From Nitrospirota bacterium (GTDB taxonomy: Bacteria > Nitrospirota > Thermodesulfovibrionia > Thermodesulfovibrionales > UBA1546), in the NCBI GenBank assembly GCA_016195565.1, contig JACPZK010000029.1, positions 26,870-90,869 on the forward strand: 64,000 nt of DNA. The letters are read 5' to 3'. The translations under genes were made by a program, and so were the position numbers. Shown here one piece after another: positions 1 to 6,393 of the stretch. Positions within the stretch are counted from its first letter, which is position 1, and each line of letters begins with the position of its first letter. The notes below the pieces were generated by a model. It searched no databases. It was not told the origin of the DNA and saw only the letters and a list, made by a program, of their open reading frames with translations.

Positions 1-454
1 CCTTTGTAATGGCAAAGAATACTTCCCTTTCATAAAGTATCCCTGAAACCTTGCCGTCTTTGCTTATGACAGGAAGTTTTCTGACATTGTTTTTAATCAT
101 ATGGTCAACACACTCCATCAAAGGCGCATCCTCGTTTACGCTGATTACCTTCTTTGTCATAAGCTCTGAAACTTTTTTCCCCCCTGCCTTTTTTGCCAAA
201 TCCTCTACCATACCGTCCCATGTGAAATCTCCAAGATTCATCAAAGACATATACGAAGGGAATACTGCCTTTAAAATATCACCTATAGAGAGAAACCCTA
301 CCATCTTGCCCTTTTCGTCAAGGACTGGCAACCCCTTAACTCCCATCCGCTCCTCATCCCTTTTTGCAGTCCTCAGAATATTCGCTGCTTCTTTCAAAGT
401 CGTGTCTGGCTTCAGATATTCTTGAAGCGGTATCATCAAATCTTTTGCTTTCAT
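1..454 (-). CDS. CBS-domain protein (C-terminus cut by window edge)
   Basis: Reading the minus strand from an ATG at 454, with GGAGG at 459-463, gives an open frame that runs off the left edge. The visible 151 residues begin MKAKDLMIPLQEYL. They carry two CBS-like halves: one around KGLPVLDEKGKMVGFLSIGD, and a second after VSELMTKKVISVNEDAPL that ends near VRKLPVISKDGKVSGILYE. CBS pairs usually bind adenine nucleotides and gate a partner enzyme or transporter. No partner domain is visible, so this is probably a stand-alone CBS protein. A terminator of the neighbouring Usp operon separates it from the gene upstream. The family call is from motif pattern only. Confidence 0.85.
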   Translation of the reverse strand, partial: MKAKDLMIPLQEYLKPDTTLKEAANILRTAKRDEERMGVKGLPVLDEKGKMVGFLSIGDILKAVFPSYMSLMNLGDFTWDGMVEDLAKKAGGKKVSELMTKKVISVNEDAPLMECVDHMIKNNVRKLPVISKDGKVSGILYEREVFFAITK

Positions 455-521
455 TTTACCTCCCGGCAGCCTATCTGATATTTTGCTATTTAGTATAGAA
501 TATTTGCCTCAAATTACAAAT

Positions 522-556
522 AAAAAAGCCCCTGAAAAATTTTCAAGGGCTTTTCA
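522..556 (-). terminator. Rho-independent terminator after the module A operon
   Basis: Just downstream (minus strand) of the Usp stop at 577 lies a stem of about 14 bp with one mismatch (AAAAGCCCTTGAAAA against TTTTCAGGGGCTTTT). It is followed by a T-rich tract. This closes the Usp/TauE operon and isolates the CBS gene. Confidence 0.8.
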
Positions 557-576
557 TAAAACACTCTGTATTTAGA

Positions 577-1431
577 TTACGCTTTAACAACAAGCACAGG
601 GCACGGAGAATAGCCGATGACCTTTTCGGTGACACTGCCCATGAGAAGCCTTTTCAGCCCTGTCCTGCCGTGAGAACCCATGATGATAACATCTGATTTT
701 TCTTTTTTGGCGAGGTCTGTTATTACCTCATAAGATTCGCCTTCGCCTGTAAAAGTTGATGTTTTGATATTAAATGTCTCTGCTTTTTTCTTAATTTCCG
801 CAACAAATTCTTTTGCCTTTTTGGACATATCATCAACAACCTGCGGAGCCTCTGCATAGAACTCTGAAGGCACATCCACTACGGAAATAACGAGCAGTTC
901 GCCACCGTATGATTTTGCAAAATCTATGGCTTTATTTGCCGCAATATCGCTGTGTTTTGAACCGTCTGTTGCAAGGAGGATATTCTTCCATCCAACTGTA
1001 GTTCCTCCGGGCACGACAAGGATATCCTTTTTAGTATGCCCTATAACTCTTGCTGTTACGCTTCCTACAAAAACCCTTTCAATTCTCCTGAGTCCTCTTC
1101 TGCCCATCACTATTAAATCGCAGTTCTCCGCATCGGCAAGGTCTACAATCCTTTCATGCGCCTCGCCTTCTTCACACACCGTCTTAAGCAAAACTTTTGC
1201 TTCCTTTGCCATTTTATCAGCCACTAAAAGAGCTTCATCGCATGGCTTTCTCATGGATGCCATGATATTACCAACTGCTACAAGGTCAAGGTCTCCCTGA
1301 TATGGCGGGATAACGGAAACGGCTGTTATCCAACTCCCCTCATTCTGAGCAAGTTTAAATGCCTCTTTCAAGGCATGCATACTGCTTGCAGAGCCGTCAA
1401 CTGCAGCTAAAATCTTTCTGTATCTTCCCAC
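577..1431 (-). CDS. Tandem-domain universal stress protein
   Basis: This 284-residue protein has two complete Usp domains in tandem. Each starts with a beta strand and a D-G-S turn (KILAAVDGS; NILLATDGS). Each ends with the nucleotide-binding signature G-x2-G-x9-G-S (GRRGLRRIERVFVGS and GSHGRTGLKRLLMGS). That pattern belongs to the ATP-binding Usp class. The start is GTG at 1431 with GAGG about 8 nt upstream. It is the last gene of module A, 2 nt after the TauE/SafE permease gene, so the two are translationally linked. Role is cytoplasmic stress signalling; the ligand and trigger cannot be read from sequence. Confidence 0.93.
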   Translation of the reverse strand: MGRYRKILAAVDGSASSMHALKEAFKLAQNEGSWITAVSVIPPYQGDLDLVAVGNIMASMRKPCDEALLVADKMAKEAKVLLKTVCEEGEAHERIVDLADAENCDLIVMGRRGLRRIERVFVGSVTARVIGHTKKDILVVPGGTTVGWKNILLATDGSKHSDIAANKAIDFAKSYGGELLVISVVDVPSEFYAEAPQVVDDMSKKAKEFVAEIKKKAETFNIKTSTFTGEGESYEVITDLAKKEKSDVIIMGSHGRTGLKRLLMGSVTEKVIGYSPCPVLVVKA

Positions 1432-1433
1432 AG

Positions 1434-2522
1434 CTACGCCTCCCCGTGTTTCAGAACTTCTTTAGACATTTTACGCTCTGCCATAAGACCACTCCATATG
1501 GATTTTATAACAATGAATGCCCCGCTAAACAGCGCTAATATCATTATAATAAAACTTGTGTTTTTGAGTAATGTTATAATGCCTTCGCTTAAAGGCTGAA
1601 TCAGACCGAGCTGCGATAGATATACAGGCACCATTAAGGCACGGCTGAAAAGCACGATGACCATAATAACGCCCATGACCATCTTTATCATAAACGGCTT
1701 TACATATGTTGTGCCTATTGCTCCAAGCTGGATTCCAAATAACGAGCCGGCAAGTATTATCATCGCAAGGCGGATGTCAACCAGACCATGAAGGGCAAAT
1801 TTAAAAGAGCCTCCCATCCCCATAACAAACGCAATAACAAGCTCTGATGCAGATGCCATAAGGCTCGGCGCCCCAAGGACATATATCATAGCCGGCACTC
1901 CAATAAAACCTCCAACTGCAATCGTTGCAGCAAGCATGCCTGTTGCAAATCCAAGAGGTATTGTGAAAAGCACTGAAATACGGGCATCCAAGCTCTTGAA
2001 ATAGACCATTGTGCCCGGAATGTTGACGGACTGCACCCATTTTGCGAGTTTCGTTACCTTTTCCTCTTCACTGGTATTGCCGGATTTATATGTCTTCAAT
2101 GCATCACGAAGGACAAAACCGCCCACTATCGCCAATATTACAACAAAGGCTGCGCTGACATAAAGATTTGAACCGGCATCTCCAAATGCCTTTTTGATAT
2201 TTTCCTGTATGTGCGCTCCATAAAGAACGCCTGCCTCGGCTGATATTCCAAGCACTATGCCAATCTTCACATCCACCTGCCCGTATTTTGCCCGCTTGAT
2301 TGCGCCAACTAATGCCTTCGGAAACTTATGGCACATATTGCTTGCAACAGCAACAAGCCCCGGAACTCCGAGGCTCATCATGGCAGGTGTAAGGACGAAG
2401 GCGCCTCCGGAACCTATGAATCCGCTTACAAGCCCCCCCACAAATCCGACAAAAAACAGATATGCAATCTTCATTGCATCAAGGTCAACAAAATTAGTTA
2501 ATGCTCCAACCACATCATGCAT
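1434..2522 (-). CDS. TauE/SafE family membrane permease
   Basis: This 362-residue polytopic protein has the TauE/SafE (DUF81) pattern: two homologous halves with the glycine-rich motifs GLVSGFIGSGGAF near residue 34 and GFATGMLAATIAVGGFIG near residue 195. A charged cytoplasmic loop lies between them (KSGNTSEEEKVTKLAK). The family exports sulfite or small sulfonates or organic acids in known cases; the substrate here is unknown. It has an AGGAGG ribosome site before ATG 2522, and its start lies within the stop region of the small upstream membrane gene. It is the core transporter of module A, flanked by stress proteins. Confidence 0.9.
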   Translation of the reverse strand: MHDVVGALTNFVDLDAMKIAYLFFVGFVGGLVSGFIGSGGAFVLTPAMMSLGVPGLVAVASNMCHKFPKALVGAIKRAKYGQVDVKIGIVLGISAEAGVLYGAHIQENIKKAFGDAGSNLYVSAAFVVILAIVGGFVLRDALKTYKSGNTSEEEKVTKLAKWVQSVNIPGTMVYFKSLDARISVLFTIPLGFATGMLAATIAVGGFIGVPAMIYVLGAPSLMASASELVIAFVMGMGGSFKFALHGLVDIRLAMIILAGSLFGIQLGAIGTTYVKPFMIKMVMGVIMVIVLFSRALMVPVYLSQLGLIQPLSEGIITLLKNTSFIIMILALFSGAFIVIKSIWSGLMAERKMSKEVLKHGEA

Positions 2523-2523
2523 A

Positions 2524-2784
2524 TTATTTCACCTCCTTTTTCTTCTTTGCGGCCTTGATACCCAGCACTGTCCAGAAGCTTCCTGTAAACGCGCCGTGAA
2601 AATATGAGAAGACAAATGCCGTTATAATAGGAAGAAATGCGTACATGCCGCCCTTCCCAAAATTGCTGTTAATAACATCCTGATTAAGCAAAAGCTCTGC
2701 ATAAAGCGCTATTGAAACAATCCCCATGAAGATCATCTTCCCGATGGGTTTCTTCCTGACATTTTTGTTGTATCCTGACGCCAT
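2524..2784 (-). CDS. Small two-helix membrane protein, unknown function
   Basis: The 86-residue frame starts at ATG 2784 (MASGYNKNVRKKP), which has GGAGGAGAG directly upstream; longer upstream frames lack a site. It has a basic N-terminus, then a membrane segment around MIFMGIVSIALYAELLL, a short loop, and a second around AFLPIITAFVFSYFHGAF. It ends in a lysine-rich tail (KAAKKKKEVK). It sits between the small FAE-motif protein and the TauE/SafE permease with no gap, so it may be a permease accessory subunit. I do not recognise a named family. Confidence 0.75.
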   Translation of the reverse strand: MASGYNKNVRKKPIGKMIFMGIVSIALYAELLLNQDVINSNFGKGGMYAFLPIITAFVFSYFHGAFTGSFWTVLGIKAAKKKKEVK

Positions 2785-2806
2785 CTCTCCTCCGTTAATC
2801 TTTAAG

Positions 2807-2998
2807 TTATTTGCTGCCTGCAGCATTCACTGCGAGATCAGCCGTATAGTCTCTGCCGGGCCTCCCGGCTGTTTTCTCCGCGGACTGTGCATCTTCCTTG
2901 AGTATCTCCCTTGCCGTTTCAAACTCTCCTGCCTCTGCAAATGTTGTTGCAGTCATGAGCGTCTCAAATCTTTTTGTGAGTTTCTTCAGTCCTTTCAT
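2807..2998 (-). CDS. 63-residue protein carrying the Usp-like helical motif
   Basis: ATG 2998 has a strong AAGGAGGGG site, so this short frame looks translated. Residues 14-34 (FETLMTATTFAEAGEFETAR) match a helical segment inside the two Usp-like proteins at 3016-3498 and 24468-24941. The surrounding nucleotide-binding fold is absent. The C-terminal third is polar and low in predicted structure. It could be a free-standing interaction helix derived from the neighbouring gene or a trimmed paralogue. Function unknown. Confidence 0.7.
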   Translation of the reverse strand: MKGLKKLTKRFETLMTATTFAEAGEFETAREILKEDAQSAEKTAGRPGRDYTADLAVNAAGSK

Positions 2999-3015
2999 TT
3001 TCCCCTCCTTTTTTG

Positions 3016-3498
3016 TTACGCCTCAGCCTTTGCAGCCATCATCGTAACGATTGGTTTTGTTATGTTTTTGAGCATCTTTCTGCTGTCCAATGCTTTTTTA
3101 TCACCTGAAAGATTAGGGCTTAATAGAATCATGTCAATGCAGGGCTTGTCTTTGAGGAAGTCTTTCATAACCTGTATTGCTTCGCCTGTTTTAACCTCAG
3201 ATGAGAAATCAATGCCTGCATCCCTGCATTTTTCGGAAAACTCGTTTATCTTTTCCTCTGCTGTTTCTTTTATCTCTTTCTCCTGTCCATGCATAAGCTC
3301 CCTCATTGTTTCAACATCTCCAGCCTCTGCAAATGCTGCCGCTGCCATTACATCTTCAAAAGTCTCCATTGCGCGCTTGCCGTAAACCATCAGCACAGCC
3401 ACCCCTGCATTCAGAGCCTTTGCAAGTTCAAGCACGTACGAGAAGCCCTCATCACAGTCTTCACCGCCTTTTGTTACAAATAAAAGTTTTTCCTTCAT
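3016..3498 (-). CDS. Divergent Usp-like alpha/beta protein, first gene of module A
   Basis: The protein is 160 residues when started at ATG 3498 (MKEKLLFVTKGGEDCDEG), chosen because it aligns end-to-end with the paralogue at 24468-24941 and has GGAG 9 nt upstream. It has the alternating strand/helix order of a Usp domain (LLFVT strand, LAKALNAGVAVLMVYG, late strand DMILLSP). It lacks the G-x2-G-x9-G-S ATP signature. A helical insert FEDVMAAAAFAEAGDVET follows strand 2. As first gene behind a sigma-54 promoter it is probably co-regulated with the permease and tandem Usp. Confidence 0.82.
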   Translation of the reverse strand: MKEKLLFVTKGGEDCDEGFSYVLELAKALNAGVAVLMVYGKRAMETFEDVMAAAAFAEAGDVETMRELMHGQEKEIKETAEEKINEFSEKCRDAGIDFSSEVKTGEAIQVMKDFLKDKPCIDMILLSPNLSGDKKALDSRKMLKNITKPIVTMMAAKAEA

Positions 3499-3546
3499 TT
3501 CCATTGACTCCATTTGATGCCTATTCGCTGATTCTGATAGACATAT

Positions 3547-3562
3547 ACCAAGAGGCGTGCCA
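3547..3562 (-). promoter_or_regulatory. Sigma-54 (-24/-12) promoter of module A
   Basis: On the minus strand the sequence reads TGGCACGCCTCTTGGT. The -24 block is a perfect TGGCACG. The -12 block is TTGG instead of TTGC at the correct 10-nt GG-to-GG(C) spacing. It lies about 50 bp before the first start codon (3498), and the same arrangement precedes module B. Confidence 0.75.
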
Positions 3563-3614
3563 GAAGGAAATGTGTTGAAATAAAAGGATTATTTATTGGG
3601 GATGGAACAACTTA

Positions 3615-3633
3615 CTGTTTCAGGTTTAAACAG
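3615..3633. promoter_or_regulatory. Candidate activator-binding dyad (module A)
   Basis: The 19-bp inverted repeat C-TGTTT-N7-AAACA-G lies about 53 bp upstream of the -24 element. A dyad of the same layout occurs twice upstream of module B. Enhancer-type sites at this distance are normal for NtrC-class activators, two of which are encoded in this window. Confidence 0.6.
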
Positions 3634-3675
3634 AGATGAACGCTTTAAGGCAGTGGTTAGAAAGTGAGATTTCGC

Positions 3676-3704
3676 TTGACACGTTTTTAAAATTTACCTA
3701 AAGT
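3676..3704 (+). promoter_or_regulatory. Sigma-70 promoter for the DUF4375 gene
   Basis: TTGACA at 3676-3681 is followed after 17 nt by TAAAGT at 3699-3704. It points at the DUF4375 gene whose ATG is at 3759. It lies outside the inferred cassette boundary at 3739, so it would belong to the recipient site rather than to the cassette. Confidence 0.5.
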
Positions 3705-3758
3705 ATCACAAAAAGACACATGCAGCATAAAAAATAATGTTAGCTGGAGATAAATAGA

Positions 3759-4265
3759 ATGAAGAAAGATTATAGAATTTCAAAGGCCTCCGTTGAGGGA
3801 ATGAGCGACGCGGACTATTTTGGGGCTTTAATCGAACCGATATGGCCCGATAGTTCAGTGGAAGATGAACTTGAACACATTTCCTACGGCACACCTGGTC
3901 AGCGCGCACTTTATGCTACAACTCTATTTATGCGCGAGGCTGACAATGGCGGCATAGAACAATTCTTTTGGAACAGCAGCAGTCTTTATTCCAACGAAGT
4001 ATTGGAAGGATTTAAACTTCTCGGCATGACGGAATATTATGAAACGCCGAATAAGGCTCTAACTTTCTTCCCTGACAGCAAGGGCCCATCTGACTGGATA
4101 GAGCGGCAAAAATATATAGATAACAGAAAAGCTGAAATCAAGTCATTTTTTGAACCTCTGAATGATGTCATTTACGACGAGGAAAGGCTATATCCGTATT
4201 TCCACAAGTATGTCGACACTCATCCCGAGGATTTCTTTATTGAAAATGAAAACAACAGCAGCTAA
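3759..4265 (+). CDS. DUF4375 (DMP19-like) protein
   Basis: The 168-residue acidic protein has the DUF4375 hallmark around residues 66-82 (DNGGIEQFFWNSSSLYS), followed by the GFKLLGMTEYYETPNKAL block. DMP19, a DNA-mimic protein of Neisseria, belongs to this family, but most members have no known role. The ATG at 3759 has GGAG 9 nt upstream. It is the only plus-strand gene among minus-strand neighbours. Its TAA stop (4263-4265) forms the first bases of the attC-like element, which suggests arrival as a gene cassette. Confidence 0.8.
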   Translation: MKKDYRISKASVEGMSDADYFGALIEPIWPDSSVEDELEHISYGTPGQRALYATTLFMREADNGGIEQFFWNSSSLYSNEVLEGFKLLGMTEYYETPNKALTFFPDSKGPSDWIERQKYIDNRKAEIKSFFEPLNDVIYDEERLYPYFHKYVDTHPEDFFIENENNSS

Positions 4266-4347
4266 CACTATGCTTCACTTGGCCGGGAATAGCCTCTGTT
4301 TGAAATTCAAGGCTGGTTGGCCCGGCAAGTGAGCCATCTCGTTATGC
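4263..4347 (+). repeat. attC-like imperfect inverted repeat
   Basis: The outer arms TAAC (4263) and GTTA (4341) pair. The inner arms TTCACTTGGCCGGG (from 4274) and CCCGGCAAGTGA (4321-4332) pair except for an extra G and T that would bulge out. Central arms TAGCC and GGCTG extend the fold. Bulged bases and an asymmetric long hairpin with TAAC/GTT ends are features of integron attC sites. There is no U-tract on either strand, so a terminator is less likely. The GTTATGC end overlaps the stop codon of the convergent PIN gene. Confidence 0.55.
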
Positions 4348-4764
4348 CTTAAGAATTTTCAAAAGTTTTGCAGTTGTATACAATTCAACTCCTGAGCCTT
4401 TGAAATCGCCGTCGTTGCTCCAGACCGGCACATTCAATTTCATTGCAAGGGCAAGAAGTTCCACATCATCTTCATCCCTTCCAGACATCTTTTTTGCAGC
4501 CTTAGGAATAAAATCTTCATAGAAATGCTTAGGATAAATTTTCAGCGGAAGCAGTTTTAATTGTGATTCAAGGATTTCTTCGCTCAGACTGTATTGCTCC
4601 GCAATAACACCCAGATATTCTCTCACTTCATCAATATTGAACTGTGCAGTTACTACCTCTATTTCTTCTATGAGGAATATACGGAGCGCTGCCTTGCCTG
4701 CAACAGCCGACAAGATTACATTAGCGTCTGCGGCGAGTTTTCTTAAATGAGCCGAAGCCTGCAA
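4342..4764 (-). CDS. PIN-domain toxin (VapC-like ribonuclease)
   Basis: The 140-residue frame shows PIN-fold acidic residues: D13 in LAADANVILSAV, E in NIDEVREYL, and the GRDEDDVELLALAMKLNVP block with the closing NDGDF motif. PIN toxins cleave RNA using a metal ion held by these acids. The start is TTG 4764 with GAGG upstream, inside the antitoxin gene (44-nt overlap), which couples translation. Its stop abuts the attC-like end of the neighbouring cassette. It forms a toxin-antitoxin pair with the next gene. Confidence 0.85.
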   Translation of the reverse strand: MQASAHLRKLAADANVILSAVAGKAALRIFLIEEIEVVTAQFNIDEVREYLGVIAEQYSLSEEILESQLKLLPLKIYPKHFYEDFIPKAAKKMSGRDEDDVELLALAMKLNVPVWSNDGDFKGSGVELYTTAKLLKILKA

Positions 4765-4987
4765 GAAGTTTTTCCTCGCTTATCCCCTTTTTTGCAAAGG
4801 ACCGGCTTATGGATTCGCCAAGGCGGATAAGCAGTTCTTTTCTGAGTTCCAAAGGAAAGCTTTCAGGATGTTCTATCGGCAGGTAAAGCCCCGTCACCTT
4901 CCCGTGTCTTGTAACAAGGATAGGTTCTTCATCCTTAAAATAACTTGTTGCCTTATCCCTGAATTCCCTTACCGTTGCTACTTTCAT
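4721..4987 (-). CDS. Phd/YefM-type antitoxin
   Basis: From ATG 4987 (GGAGAGG upstream) the product is 88 residues. MKVATVREFRDKATSYF, then EPILVTRHGKVTGLYLPIE, is the Phd/YefM DNA-binding fold. The C-terminal arm ends FKKTRRRR and would wrap the toxin. Such antitoxins repress their own promoter. A GTCA-N7-TGAC dyad overlaps the -35 box upstream. An alternative TTG start at 5005 has no separate ribosome site. Confidence 0.87.
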   Translation of the reverse strand: MKVATVREFRDKATSYFKDEEPILVTRHGKVTGLYLPIEHPESFPLELRKELLIRLGESISRSFAKKGISEEKLLAGFGSFKKTRRRR

Positions 4988-5007
4988 TGTGTCCCTCTCC
5001 TGCAATA

Positions 5008-5037
5008 ATTATAGCAACCGAAGTTAAATTGTGTCAA
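5008..5037 (-). promoter_or_regulatory. Consensus promoter and operator of the toxin-antitoxin operon
   Basis: On the minus strand TTGACA (5037-5032) and TATAAT (5013-5008) are separated by 18 nt, both perfect consensus. The dyad GTCA-N7-TGAC at 5033-5047 overlaps the -35 box. It fits antitoxin autorepression. Confidence 0.75.
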
Positions 5038-5064
5038 CAATTGTGACCACAAATATGCAAACTA

Positions 5065-6393
5065 TTACTCCTTCAGCACCCTCCACAAACTCGTCCTTGA
5101 AATCCCCAAAAGCTCCGCTGCCTTGGATTTGTTGCCGCCCACAAATTCGAGAACCTTCTCTGCATACTCCCTGTTAAGCTCATCTATTGTCTTAATCCTG
5201 TTCGGGTCTATCGCCTTTACCTGAAAGAGCTTTATGGATTGCGGCAGGCTTTCGGCTCTGATGAGTGATGTGTTTTCGAGAATTATCGCCCTTTCGATTA
5301 TGTTTTCAAGCTCTCTCACGTTTCCCGGAAAACCGTATGAGAGAAGCATGTCCATTGCATCCGTTGTGAATCCTTCAATTTTCTTGTTCGCCTTCCTTGA
5401 ATATTTCTCGAGGAAATGCTTTGCAAGCGGCACAATGTCTTCTTTGCGCTCCCTTAGCGGAGATATATGAATGTCCATCACATTAAGCCTGTAATACAAA
5501 TCTTCCCTGAATCTTCCGTTAGATATAAGCTGTTTTATATTCTGGTTTGTCGCGGCAATGAACCTTACATCAACCCTTATTGTCCTTGTGCCGCCGACCC
5601 GCAGAAATTCCTTGTCTTCTATGACCTTTAAAAGTTTTGCCTGAAGATTGGGTGACATCTCTGCAATCTCATCAAGGAAAAGCGTGCCGTTATTTGCAAC
5701 CTCAACCAGTCCCTGCTTTGCGGCCACTGCTCCGGTAAATGCTCCTCTTTCATGTCCGAAAAGTTCGCTTGCGAGGAGTTCCTCTGTGAATGTTGCGCAG
5801 TTTAATGCAAGGAAAGGCTTATCCTTCCTCAGCCCGGTGTTATGGGTGAGCTTTGCAACAAGGCCTTTTCCTACGCCGCTTTCTCCTGTGAGCAGAACAT
5901 TGCAGTCAGAGTTTCTTATCCCGGATATGACGTCAACGATCCTCTTCATCGCCTTGCTCCTTGCTATGAGAGGCGTGTCCTTATCAAGGCCAAGGGATAT
6001 TTTAAGGGCTGTGTTTTCCTTCTCTAACCTTTTTTTTTCCTGAAGCTTTTTTATCTTGAGAATTAGTTCACCGAGATTGAACGGCTTGGTTATATAATCA
6101 GAGGCTCCCCTTTTCATCGCATCAACAGCAGACTCTATGCTTCCGAATCCTGTGATTATCATCACATCCATGTCGGGGTATTTCCCCCTCACTTCTTTAA
6201 GGAGTGTCAGCCCGTCCATCCCCGGCATTTTTATATCAGCAATGAGAAAATCAAACGCCTCTTTCTCGAGATGTTTTAAGGCGTCAAGCCCGTTCTTTAC
6301 GCCTGTGACAGCATAGCCCTCTTTATCAAGGGCGTAGCTCAGGTGCTTCAGCGTTATCTCTTCATCTTCTGCAATTAAAACCTTGAATGTCAT
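5065..6393 (-). CDS. NtrC-family sigma-54 response regulator (module A)
   Basis: The 442-residue protein has three domains. The receiver (1-120) carries phospho-acceptor D53 in FLIADIKMPGMDG. The AAA+ domain has Walker A GESGVGKG, sigma-54 loop GAFTGA and Walker B GTLFLDEIAEM. A Fis-type helix-turn-helix (GNKSKAAELLGISRTSLWR) ends the protein. It should activate -24/-12 promoters when phosphorylated by the kinase encoded just upstream (4-nt overlap). The best local target is the module A promoter at 3547, now separated from it by the inserted toxin-antitoxin pair and DUF4375 gene. Confidence 0.95.
   Translation of the reverse strand: MTFKVLIAEDEEITLKHLSYALDKEGYAVTGVKNGLDALKHLEKEAFDFLIADIKMPGMDGLTLLKEVRGKYPDMDVMIITGFGSIESAVDAMKRGASDYITKPFNLGELILKIKKLQEKKRLEKENTALKISLGLDKDTPLIARSKAMKRIVDVISGIRNSDCNVLLTGESGVGKGLVAKLTHNTGLRKDKPFLALNCATFTEELLASELFGHERGAFTGAVAAKQGLVEVANNGTLFLDEIAEMSPNLQAKLLKVIEDKEFLRVGGTRTIRVDVRFIAATNQNIKQLISNGRFREDLYYRLNVMDIHISPLRERKEDIVPLAKHFLEKYSRKANKKIEGFTTDAMDMLLSYGFPGNVRELENIIERAIILENTSLIRAESLPQSIKLFQVKAIDPNRIKTIDELNREYAEKVLEFVGGNKSKAAELLGISRTSLWRVLKE

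Larger units (their letters stand above)
3739..4347 (+). mobile_element. Probable single integron-type gene cassette
   Basis: The unit starts at a GTTAGCT heptamer (3739-3745), 14 nt before the DUF4375 ATG. It contains one plus-strand gene and ends in an attC-like hairpin whose last heptamer is GTTATGC (4341-4347). One short-leader gene with its stop codon overlapping the attC is the typical cassette layout. No integrase gene is visible in the window and the heptamers fit GTTRRRY only at GTT plus some positions, so this is inference. Confidence 0.5.

Noticed and set aside
4263..4347. Hairpin as a bidirectional terminator between convergent genes
   Set aside because: No U-tract on either strand, bulged arms, TAAC/GTT ends; an attC-like site fits better, though not proven.
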